Source: Thermococcus sp.
GTDB taxonomy: Archaea > Methanobacteriota_B > Thermococci > Thermococcales > Thermococcaceae
NCBI GenBank assembly: GCA_027035445.1
Contig: JALVUT010000267.1
Span: 1-30,630, forward strand
Length of the DNA stretch: 30,630 bases
Direction of reading: 5' to 3'
Part shown: one piece after another, positions 19,966-27,184 of the stretch
Position numbering within the stretch: the first letter of the stretch is position 1
How the letters are laid out: each line of letters starts with the position of its first letter
Made by a program: the position numbers and the translations under genes
The notes under the pieces: generated by a model
What the model saw: only the letters and a program-made list of their open reading frames with translations
Database searches by the model: none
What the model was told of the DNA's origin: nothing

Positions 19966-21051
19966 ATGACAACACTGGAGGACATACGGCTTCTGGTAGA
20001 GAGGGGCTTCTACGAGGAGGCCCTTGAGAAAATTACCGAGCTTCCACGTTCGGTGGATCAGGTGGAAGCTTTGGGCTACCTGGCGTTGGCCCTGTCCGAA
20101 GGGGGGGAGGTGGACTGGATCCCTGAGGTTATATCGGACAGTACCTACATAGCCGACAGGATAAAAGATCCGGCCGAGAGGGCCATAGCCTACGCGATAA
20201 TAGGGTCAACCCTCTCGATACTTGAGTACGGGGAGGACTCGGTGGAGATGTTCTCCAGGGCCCTTGACCAGGCGGAGAGGATAAAAGAACCAGTTGAAAA
20301 GGGGAGGGTTCTCTCACGCCTAGCGTACCGGCTGGCCATATCTGGTCATTCGGATACGGCCATTGAGCTGTTCAACACGGCGTTCGACACGATGATAGGG
20401 GCGGAGGTAAAGTACACAGAGAAGGTCGACGGCATCATAGGGATGGGAGAGCTCATGGAGAAAGCAGGGGACGTGCTCCCTGCCAGGAAGGCTATGAGGT
20501 TCTACACAATGGCGTTCGACATCTTCGACAAACTCCATGTCAACCAGCGCGCAGCCATCGTGGAGAAAAAAATGGAGCTGTGCAGAACCGTGATGGACGT
20601 TGGCCTCCCCGAGGTACGCACCGCCCTCCTGGAGGGCAGGAACCACTACGCCCTGGCACTCATAGAGAGGAAATATCGGGGAGTGATGCGGCTCCTGGGT
20701 GAGCTGGAAGTGGCCATGTGGATGAAGAGGTTCAACGACCGGGAGTACCTGGACGTAGTCGAGAGGGCCTTTGAGAAACCTGGAGAGCTCAGACTGACGG
20801 AGAGCAGCATCCAGCGCATAGCTACCATCCTGACGCGACTCGGGAGCCTTAACCGGGCCCTTGAGTTCACCAGCATGATAACGGATGCCAGGCAGAAGAG
20901 TGAGGCCCTGAAGGCAATAGCGCTGGAGCTGGCCAAGAGGCGTGAGTTTGAGGAGGCCTTTGAGCTCGCCAAAGACATCCCGGACGAGGGGGTCAGGGAT
21001 GAGACCATTACGGAGCTCACCGCGATGAGCGGGGCGAGGGGAGAGGTATGA
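19966..21051 (+). CDS. Alpha-solenoid (TPR/HEAT-like) repeat protein (361 aa)
   Basis: ATG 19966 follows AAAGGTTGAT. The protein is a string of paired helices: GFYEEALEKITELP, QVEALGYLALALSEGG, RAIAYAIIGSTLSI, KGRVLSRLAYRLAISGHSDT and, near the C-terminus, EALKAIALELAKRREFEEAF. This is the ~34-40-residue spacing of TPR-like repeats, with no catalytic motif. It probably binds a protein partner. The stop overlaps the dipeptidase gene's ATG, so they form an operon with two DUF257 genes. Confidence 0.8.
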   Translation: MTTLEDIRLLVERGFYEEALEKITELPRSVDQVEALGYLALALSEGGEVDWIPEVISDSTYIADRIKDPAERAIAYAIIGSTLSILEYGEDSVEMFSRALDQAERIKEPVEKGRVLSRLAYRLAISGHSDTAIELFNTAFDTMIGAEVKYTEKVDGIIGMGELMEKAGDVLPARKAMRFYTMAFDIFDKLHVNQRAAIVEKKMELCRTVMDVGLPEVRTALLEGRNHYALALIERKYRGVMRLLGELEVAMWMKRFNDREYLDVVERAFEKPGELRLTESSIQRIATILTRLGSLNRALEFTSMITDARQKSEALKAIALELAKRREFEEAFELAKDIPDEGVRDETITELTAMSGARGEV

Positions 21052-21983
21052 TATTCGACGCCCATTCAGATCTGCCAACCCTCATCTATTATGAGAGGGA
21101 AAGGGGCCAGACCGCCGTGCTTGAGAGGAACTACCCCCGTTTCTTCAAGGGCATTGTGACGGCAAGGGTCGCCTCGGTGTGGACGCCTATGAAGAAGAGG
21201 GGCGTTGCCCTTCGATACGGTATGGAGGCGTTCAACAGGCTTCTCAGGGATGTAAACGAGAGTGAGCGTTTTGAACTCGTGACGAACACGGAGGGGATGA
21301 GGGATACCGTGAAGGCGGGAAAGGTCGCCCTGTGGGCCGGCATGGAGGGAGGAGAACCCCTGGACTCAAGTCTGGACGTTCTTGAGGTCTTTCATCGCCT
21401 TGGCCTCAGGGTTCTGACCCTGACGTGGAGCCTCAGAAACCCTCTGGGGGACGGCGTCTTCGAGAGAACCAACGGGGGGCTGACGAACTTCGGTGTGGAG
21501 GTCATCGGTAAAGCGGAGGAACTCGGGATCCTCCTAGACCTGAGTCACATAAACGAGGCCGGCTTCTGGGACGCCCTGGGTGTTACGTCCTTTCCGGTCA
21601 TAGCGTCCCACTCCAACGCGAAGGCACTATGCGACCACCCGCGGAACCTTACCGACGAACAGATAAAGGCCATAGCCGAGAGGGACGGCGTGGTGGGGGC
21701 TGTGGCGATCCCAAGCTTCGTGGACAGGGAGAAACCCACCGTGGAGAGGTACATCGACCACATCACCCACATGGTCGATACCGCCGGCCATCGGCACGTG
21801 GGCCTTGGCTTCGACTTCGTTTACTACCTTGAGGGATGGAGAGGGAAAAGTCTTGAAGGGCTTGAGGACGAGTCAAAGATTCCCTCACTGGTGGAGAGGT
21901 TGCGTGAGAACTTCAGCGATGGGGAGGTCGGCGCCATTACATTCAAGAACTTTGAGAGGGTCTTTGAAAGGGTCATCGGTTAA
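21048..21983 (+). CDS. Membrane dipeptidase-type metallopeptidase (M19, renal dipeptidase family)
   Basis: The 311-aa protein is a metal-dependent TIM-barrel hydrolase of family M19. Expected metal ligands are visible: FDAHSDLP (His6, Asp8), WAGMEGGEPL (bridging Glu100), LDLSHINEAG (His167), IASHSNAKAL (His188) and LGFDF (Asp256). It would split dipeptides, fitting a peptide-fermenting Thermococcus. ATG 21048 overlaps the solenoid gene's stop (ATGA), with GGGAGAGGT upstream. No signal peptide is present, so it acts in the cytoplasm. Confidence 0.9.
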   Translation: MIFDAHSDLPTLIYYERERGQTAVLERNYPRFFKGIVTARVASVWTPMKKRGVALRYGMEAFNRLLRDVNESERFELVTNTEGMRDTVKAGKVALWAGMEGGEPLDSSLDVLEVFHRLGLRVLTLTWSLRNPLGDGVFERTNGGLTNFGVEVIGKAEELGILLDLSHINEAGFWDALGVTSFPVIASHSNAKALCDHPRNLTDEQIKAIAERDGVVGAVAIPSFVDREKPTVERYIDHITHMVDTAGHRHVGLGFDFVYYLEGWRGKSLEGLEDESKIPSLVERLRENFSDGEVGAITFKNFERVFERVIG

Positions 21984-21999
21984 CTGGGTGGTGATGCGA

Positions 22000-22611
22000 A
22001 TGTCCCTAGACAGCTTTCTTAAAAATCTCCCGGAGGGCAAGGTTCTCGTCGAGTACGGGCCCAAGAAACACCCCGAGAGGCTCTTCCACGGCATGATGAC
22101 TTTTTACCTCGATTCCGGCGATATCCCGGTGATCGTCGATATAATAGATACCCTTCACGTGTTCACTCAGCAGCTTGCCTTCCAGGGGATAAGCCTTCCC
22201 ATTGAGAGGATCCCAGTCATCAAATGCGGCGGCAGGATAAACGTGGGTAACATCCTTGGAAAGATCGGCGTAACCGACAACTTCGAGTACTACCTCGCAC
22301 AGCACGCGAGAATCACGAAGAAGCTCATGAAGAACACCGCGAGGGAGAGAGGGGTAACCCTTTTCCTTGGCATGGGAAAGTGCATTATGGCCTTCCAGGA
22401 TGACCCATACAGACTCGAGAACTACTTCGAGACGATCTTCCGCTGGTACGGAACGGAGGATAACAGGATCAGCATCTTTTTCGTCAACAGGGGAGTGATC
22501 AACGAGTACGCGCTGAAGAGCCTTGAACAGGATTCAAACTACATCATCACGGTCGGTGACGATGTAAGGCTCGTAAAGGCTCCCGGGAGGGTGGGGAATG
22601 AAGCTCTCTGA
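22000..22611 (+). CDS. DUF257 family protein, copy 1
   Basis: ATG 22000 (or 21994) follows GGGTGGTG. MSLDSFLKNLPEGKVLVEYG starts a RecA/KaiC-like layout that lacks a Walker A loop, with VIVDIIDTLHVFTQQLAFQG as the next strand and helix and GVTLFLGMGKC later. This fits the Thermococcales DUF257 family as I know it. It overlaps the second copy by 14 bases. The two probably work together, perhaps as inactive KaiC-like subunits; a KaiC-type ATPase is encoded nearby on the other strand. Confidence 0.7.
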   Translation: MSLDSFLKNLPEGKVLVEYGPKKHPERLFHGMMTFYLDSGDIPVIVDIIDTLHVFTQQLAFQGISLPIERIPVIKCGGRINVGNILGKIGVTDNFEYYLAQHARITKKLMKNTARERGVTLFLGMGKCIMAFQDDPYRLENYFETIFRWYGTEDNRISIFFVNRGVINEYALKSLEQDSNYIITVGDDVRLVKAPGRVGNEAL

Positions 22612-23215
22612 GTACATGAGAAACGTGATCCCCGGGGACATGATCCTGATAGAGCATCCATCCATCTCGCTTGCTCCAAGGGTGTTCCACGTCATTACAC
22701 GGAGCGCCGGCAGGGACAACCTATTCATCATAGACGTCCTCGATAGCGCCCTCACCCTGAAGAAGGAGCTTGAACTGGCCGGTATGGACGTATCGTACCT
22801 GGAAAAGGCGCCCAGACTCATGGGCAGTGGAAAGTCGAAGTGGGGGCGGGTGGTAATGTCCATAGACGTCCACTCAGACCCAGGGATATTCATGAGCAAG
22901 TTCGAGCGGTTCTCCAAGAAGTATTACTCGGAGCATCCGGGGGTGAACACCATAATCGTAAACCCCGAGAGGATAATACCCCTCCACCATATGAGCCCCA
23001 GGTTCGTGCTCTCTCTGGCCGACCTCGCGGCGGTCTTCCTCGGGAACCGAAACAGGAACGTGTACTACTTCGTAAACTGCGAGACGGCTGACAGAAGGTA
23101 CCTGAGCCTGCTGGAGGAGGTATTCACAAAGGTGCTCTGGCTGAAGGGCAGGAGGCTCACGGTTGAAAAATCTCCCAGGCCAGAGGAAGAGGGACTGGAA
23201 CTGGAGATCGGATGA
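22598..23215 (+). CDS. DUF257-like protein, copy 2
   Basis: ATG 22598 follows CGGGAGGGTGGGG. The 205-aa product opens MKLSEYMRNVIPGDMILIEH and continues FIIDVLDSALTLKKELELAG, aligning by eye with the first copy (strand, loop without GKT, strand with D, helix). GVNTIIVNPERIIPL and NRNVYYFVNCET match the later strands. It is the last gene of the operon. A tandem, diverged pair suggests a heterodimer. No catalytic motif is visible. Confidence 0.65.
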   Translation: MKLSEYMRNVIPGDMILIEHPSISLAPRVFHVITRSAGRDNLFIIDVLDSALTLKKELELAGMDVSYLEKAPRLMGSGKSKWGRVVMSIDVHSDPGIFMSKFERFSKKYYSEHPGVNTIIVNPERIIPLHHMSPRFVLSLADLAAVFLGNRNRNVYYFVNCETADRRYLSLLEEVFTKVLWLKGRRLTVEKSPRPEEEGLELEIG

Positions 23216-23239
23216 AAGCGTCTCCTGTTTCCTCCACTC

Positions 23240-23689
23240 TTATTCACCCCACTTGATAAAACGGGGCAACCTCAGTATCCGGGAGGCTCTGATGATACGG
23301 ATCTCCCTGAGAAAGTCCGGTCGGGTCACAAAAACCGGCCTCCTTAAACTGGGCGGTGTGAGGGTTTGGGAGATCATGGACGCTTCAGCAGTCTCCTCCG
23401 ATTGGGGCTCTGGAATTCCGGGCCTGTGATATACACCTTTCCGTATATCCTCCTCTCGATCCCTGGAACCGTCGAGCCTGCCCCTCCTGTAGGCGGCCAT
23501 AACAACCTTCAGCCTGCCCTCGACCTCCGCCTCGGAGTATATTGTTTTCTTCAACCGCAGACTCCAGCCCGTCCACTCGGTGTGTCCCCCGTAGCCGAGA
23601 AGGTAGCCGGCAAAATAGGCCCTCCTTACAAGATCCCTCTCGTTTCTAATGTCTTTCAGGGTTACCCTCTTCCTCCCGCCGGGCATCAT
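23240..23689 (-). CDS. Small basic protein coupled to KaiC-like ATPase, unknown (149 aa)
   Basis: ATG 23689 (or 23686) overlaps the ATPase stop (ATGA) behind GGGGGAGGT. The protein is Arg-rich, with RRAYFAGYLLGYGGHTEW and a helix ending AAYRRGRLDG, then a proline-rich low-complexity part and a basic tail. No family recognised. Coupling suggests it is a partner or regulator of the KaiC-like protein. Confidence 0.65.
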   Translation of the reverse strand: MMPGGRKRVTLKDIRNERDLVRRAYFAGYLLGYGGHTEWTGWSLRLKKTIYSEAEVEGRLKVVMAAYRRGRLDGSRDREEDIRKGVYHRPGIPEPQSEETAEASMISQTLTPPSLRRPVFVTRPDFLREIRIIRASRILRLPRFIKWGE

Positions 23690-24408
23690 ACCTCCCCCGT
23701 AGCATCAAAGGGCGATAGGCCGTGAACGACCAGCCCATGCTCGCTGAACTCCATGAGGTACATGCCGGTTCCGTGCCGCGTTCTCCTCATCTTCAGTATT
23801 TGGAGGGCACGGATCATCTCCCTGTCCCCGAGGAAGTAGTGGAGCATTACGACGCCGTCGGTGAGATAGTGCTCTTCCGTGTACCTGTCCAGTTCGGTGA
23901 GCTCTGCAACCAGAACTGTCGTCGTTCCAAGGGCCTCCAGGCTTCTGATGAAGTTCGCCAGTTCGGCCCTCTTCTCGGCGGGGTTCTCCGTGGGAAAGTC
24001 TATAGCCGTCAGGGGGTCTATCACAAGCCGGCTCAGCCTGCCATTCTCCACGAGTTCCTTGATCCTGAAGAGCACACTGCCCCACGCGGGTGCCCTGGTT
24101 GACCCCTTCCACAGGGCCTTTCCCATGTCGTAGAGGATGAGCTTCCCGGACTTTACGTAAACCCACACCGAAGGATCGAACCTCGCCATGTCCTTGACGA
24201 CTTCGTGGGGATCGTGAATGAGTGAGACGTAGGCCACCCTCTCCCCCCGCTTCGCGCCCTCTATGAGGAACTGCATGGAGAGGGTTGTCTTTCCGCTTCC
24301 GGGCGGCCCTGTGAGAAGGTAAGTCTTCCCCCTGAGGAGGCCTCCCTCTATAAGGTCGTCCAGCCCTTTAACACCGGTGGGGACCCTCTCAGAATCATCG
24401 TATGCCAT
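23686..24408 (-). CDS. KaiC-domain RecA-like ATPase
   Basis: ATG 24408 follows GGTGAT 5-6 bases upstream. The 240-aa protein is a single KaiC domain: VPTGVKGLDDLIEGGLLRGK is the standard KaiC entry, TGPPGSGKTT is Walker A (34-42), and RLVIDPLTAID contains the Walker B Asp131. TTVLVAELTELDR and HYLTDGVVMLHY follow as in archaeal KaiC-like proteins, and the end (ILKMRRTRHGTGMYLMEF) matches the family. Such proteins act as signalling ATPases in archaea. It shares a short divergent promoter region with the methyltransferase gene. Confidence 0.88.
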   Translation of the reverse strand: MAYDDSERVPTGVKGLDDLIEGGLLRGKTYLLTGPPGSGKTTLSMQFLIEGAKRGERVAYVSLIHDPHEVVKDMARFDPSVWVYVKSGKLILYDMGKALWKGSTRAPAWGSVLFRIKELVENGRLSRLVIDPLTAIDFPTENPAEKRAELANFIRSLEALGTTTVLVAELTELDRYTEEHYLTDGVVMLHYFLGDREMIRALQILKMRRTRHGTGMYLMEFSEHGLVVHGLSPFDATGEV

Positions 24409-24438
24409 AGTTATCACCCATCATAATAACTGGGGTAA

Positions 24439-24450
24439 GGTATATAAAAA
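24439..24450. promoter_or_regulatory. Shared divergent TATA region (KaiC-like / methyltransferase)
   Basis: GGTATATAAAAA lies about 30 bases before the plus-strand ATG 24477. Read on the minus strand as TTTTTATATACC it lies about 35 bases before ATG 24408. A single TATA element may serve both genes. Confidence 0.5.
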
Positions 24451-24476
24451 AGTAACTGGACGAATTCTGGGGCGAA

Positions 24477-25358
24477 ATGGAGGAAGTTTACTTTCTGACA
24501 TCTCAGGATGCTGGACGGCTTCTCTTAACCCGTGGAGGGGCAAGGGTAAACCTGGATCTGCACAAAACCGGACGCTCATGGTTGATCCTGCGAGAGGGGG
24601 ACGACTTCATCTTTCCGGATGGGACGAGGGTTAATGCCGAAGCCGTGAAGTGGATAGCGAGGAACCCTGAGAGCCTCTACTTCGTGAAGGGGGGAGGCGT
24701 TTACAAGGCCGCCATAGCCACTCCGGAGGGGTTCTACAAACTGGTTCCGACGATACCACCGACGGTGGAGATAAACGGCATCAGGATGCACAGAACCAAG
24801 GGAACAACACCGCTCAGGGACACGCTCCGCAAGGTCGACACCGTGAAGCCGGGGGAGGGCGAGACCGTCCTCGACACCTGCATGGGCCTTGGCTACACTG
24901 CCATAGAGGCAGCGAAGAGGGGGGCGTACGTCATAACGATCGAGAAAGACCCCAACTTGCTGGAGCTCGCCAGAATAAACCCCTGGAGCAGGGGGCTGTT
25001 CACGGGCGGGAAGGTTCAGATAATTCAGGGTGACGCCTTCGAGGTCGTAAAGAGGTTTAAGGACGGGAGTTTTGATGTGGTAATCCACGATCCGCCGCGG
25101 TTCTCACTGGCGGGACATCTGTACAGCGAAGAGTTCTACCGCGAGCTCTTCAGAGTGCTGAAGCCTGGAGGACGGCTGTTCCACTACGTTGGGAATCCGG
25201 GGAGGCGATACAGGAGAAAAGACCTGCAGAGGGGAGTTATGGAGAGGCTCAGGAAAGCGGGCTTCGTGGGGGTCAAAAGGGTGGAGGAAGCGCTTGGAGT
25301 GGTGGCGAGGAAGCCGTTTAAGAAATTATCTCAGGAAACTTCTCTTTGCGGGCTATGA
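24477..25358 (+). CDS. SAM-dependent class I methyltransferase (293 aa)
   Basis: A Rossmann-type methyltransferase follows an N-terminal ~110-residue domain. Motif I is VLDTCMGLGYTAIEA (131-145), the acidic residue after strand 2 is in VITIEKDPN, and FDVVIHDPPRF (199-209) is a DPP motif of the kind found in RNA or amine-modifying enzymes. LFRVLKPGGRLFHYVG is the next strand. ATG 24477 gives a short leader from the TATA box. The target is unknown; the N-terminal domain resembles a substrate-binding add-on. Confidence 0.85.
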   Translation: MEEVYFLTSQDAGRLLLTRGGARVNLDLHKTGRSWLILREGDDFIFPDGTRVNAEAVKWIARNPESLYFVKGGGVYKAAIATPEGFYKLVPTIPPTVEINGIRMHRTKGTTPLRDTLRKVDTVKPGEGETVLDTCMGLGYTAIEAAKRGAYVITIEKDPNLLELARINPWSRGLFTGGKVQIIQGDAFEVVKRFKDGSFDVVIHDPPRFSLAGHLYSEEFYRELFRVLKPGGRLFHYVGNPGRRYRRKDLQRGVMERLRKAGFVGVKRVEEALGVVARKPFKKLSQETSLCGL

Positions 25359-25398
25359 GCTCAATGTCCTCAAAAGGTTTCAAAGATAACTGAAATTA

Positions 25399-26148
25399 TT
25401 ACTTTTTAACGAAAGAGAGTTCCAGATTCTCAACGAAACCATCCAGCCCCCTGCTTTTAAGCCCTTTCTCTGCAAGTATGTCCCTGAGCGCCAATAATTT
25501 CTCGTAAAGTAGTCCTACAAGCCATTCAAACCTGTCTGGCTCAATGAGGTACTTCTGCCTATTGAGCTCGTCAAGAATTATACTGAAATCTATGCCGTGT
25601 TCAAGCAGGCGAAACAGATCATCGATGTCCTTGGCTCTGCTGAGGGAAGTCACTCCTTTGAACAGGAAGATGTCTTCAAGAGAGATTAACCGGATTCCGA
25701 GAACTTTTAAATTCCTGAACTCCTTTGGGATTATTGAGCGGGTTTTCATGCCCTCTGAGAGTGCTATTCCCCTCAGAACTCTTTTTACAAAGACATCAAG
25801 AGTAAAGTCATCCATAACCGGATCAAGCTTTTTGTAAACCGAAAAAGCTCCAAGTTTCACGCTGTATTCATGCCCGGCTTCTTTTAGATAGATGACCCTC
25901 ACCCCCGAACCCACCTTAAGTTCAGGCAAGGGATTTGTAAGGATCTCTTCAAGGGCTTTCAGAACATGAACATTTTCAACGATAATATCAATATCCGCTG
26001 TCGCCTCTTTTATGCCCTTCAATGCGAGATTGCCACCACCTATGAGGTAAAGTGCTATCCTTTCAGGAATAACTCCTTGATAAGCCAGCAGTCCAGCTTT
26101 CTCATCCAGCAGGGCTAACTCTTCACTCAGCCTCTCCCCTGTTATCAT
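25399..26148 (-). CDS. Nucleotidyltransferase-fold protein, toxin candidate (AbiEii/MenT-like)
   Basis: ATG 26148 is chosen; upstream in-frame codons lie inside the partner gene. LIGGGNLALKGIKEATADID is the GG(N/S)...DxD nucleotidyltransferase signature, and AKDIDDLFRLLE near the middle matches the K-x-D-x-x-D-L motif of AbiEii/MenT-type toxins. The start overlaps the winged-helix gene by 26 bases in another frame, the order antitoxin then toxin seen in AbiE-type pairs. AbiEii-like toxins transfer nucleotides to tRNA or other targets. The family name is my reading of motifs, and a plain DUF6036-type enzyme is the alternative. Confidence 0.7.
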   Translation of the reverse strand: MITGERLSEELALLDEKAGLLAYQGVIPERIALYLIGGGNLALKGIKEATADIDIIVENVHVLKALEEILTNPLPELKVGSGVRVIYLKEAGHEYSVKLGAFSVYKKLDPVMDDFTLDVFVKRVLRGIALSEGMKTRSIIPKEFRNLKVLGIRLISLEDIFLFKGVTSLSRAKDIDDLFRLLEHGIDFSIILDELNRQKYLIEPDRFEWLVGLLYEKLLALRDILAEKGLKSRGLDGFVENLELSFVKK

Positions 26149-27073
26149 TTTTATGACCTCCAAAATACTGACGATAAAGCTCTTCGACCTCCTCCAATGA
26201 GGGGAAGGGATAGCCTTTTTCTCCTCCGTTGAGATATTCAATGATCTCCTCAACAATTTCGAGAACGTCGAACTTGAGGGCAAGACGTCTAAGCTTGGCA
26301 GCACTGAATCCTTTAGTCCTGAGGAGGGTTATAATGTAGAGGAGTTCCCTCGCACCGGGCTCTGCAGCGGTCAGTGCATGAACAGCGGCCTCTTCCAGTG
26401 TTATCCCTTCAGATGGCCAGTAATAGTGATAGACTCCAGCTGAAACTATGCTGAGACCAAAATCTCCAAAACGGGACAGGCCCGTAAGCTGAAATGAACC
26501 CCATGCTGTACCCTTGAAGCTCCTCGTGGCGAGTATAAACTCATTAACTCCGCTCCATACGACTAGTGCATCCCCGCTAAAGCGCTTGGCTTTTATTGAG
26601 TTCTGCAGGAGGAAGTATTCATCCACAAAGTCCCTAATAAGTGAAAAACGCTTTGTGATGAAGTAACCCTCCTTGTTTTTCCCGACGATAAGGCTCTCCA
26701 TCAGCTTGGCCAGAACATGGTGCACTGTGTAGCGGTTCATGTTGGCTCTAAGGGCGATTTCCCAGGCTGGTCTTGGCTTTTCAACGGCCATTCCACCGAG
26801 TACTTTGAGGTTTCTGCCGGCAAGAAGGGGGGTAAAGTCTATGTGGGGAAATTTGAGTGAGAGTTCGTGGTAAACCTCGAGCGCCCTAGCACTGGAAGGG
26901 TAGAGTACTATCTCCCTGCCCTCCCTCCTTCTCTCTACAAGACCTTTCTCTTCGAGGGATTTGGCGATTACAGAGAGCCTTGCCCTCGAAAGGTCGAGCT
27001 GGGCAGAGAGTTCTTTAAGGGATGTTGGCTTATGGAGGGCTGGGAGAATCCTGAGCTCTGCTCGGGTGAGCAT
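26123..27073 (-). CDS. Winged-helix protein, antitoxin candidate of the pair (316 aa)
   Basis: The N-terminus is a MarR-like wHTH (SLKELSAQLDLSRARLSVIA, then EEKGLVERRREGREIVLYPS). A second wHTH follows around residues 100-145 (AWEIALRANMNRYTVHHVL), then an alpha/beta C-terminal domain. The layout of wHTH plus a long C-terminal part, overlapping a nucleotidyltransferase gene, resembles AbiEi antitoxins. A TATA element (TTTTTATAAAATG on the minus strand, around 27100) lies upstream. No good ribosome binding site precedes ATG 27073. Confidence 0.7.
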   Translation of the reverse strand: MLTRAELRILPALHKPTSLKELSAQLDLSRARLSVIAKSLEEKGLVERRREGREIVLYPSSARALEVYHELSLKFPHIDFTPLLAGRNLKVLGGMAVEKPRPAWEIALRANMNRYTVHHVLAKLMESLIVGKNKEGYFITKRFSLIRDFVDEYFLLQNSIKAKRFSGDALVVWSGVNEFILATRSFKGTAWGSFQLTGLSRFGDFGLSIVSAGVYHYYWPSEGITLEEAAVHALTAAEPGARELLYIITLLRTKGFSAAKLRRLALKFDVLEIVEEIIEYLNGGEKGYPFPSLEEVEELYRQYFGGHKNDNRGEAE

Positions 27074-27184
27074 GATACCACAGTGTCGGGATTGTTAAAC
27101 ATTTTATAAAAACTTTTTGCTTTTTGGCACTGCTTTTTTTTTCTGGACAGCCAACAAAGATAATGAAAAAACTTAGGGAGAATT

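Noticed and set aside
20320..21078. 252-aa minus-strand frame opposite the solenoid gene
   Set aside because: The plus-strand gene has regular helical repeats, a promoter and coupling to the dipeptidase; the opposite frame has none.
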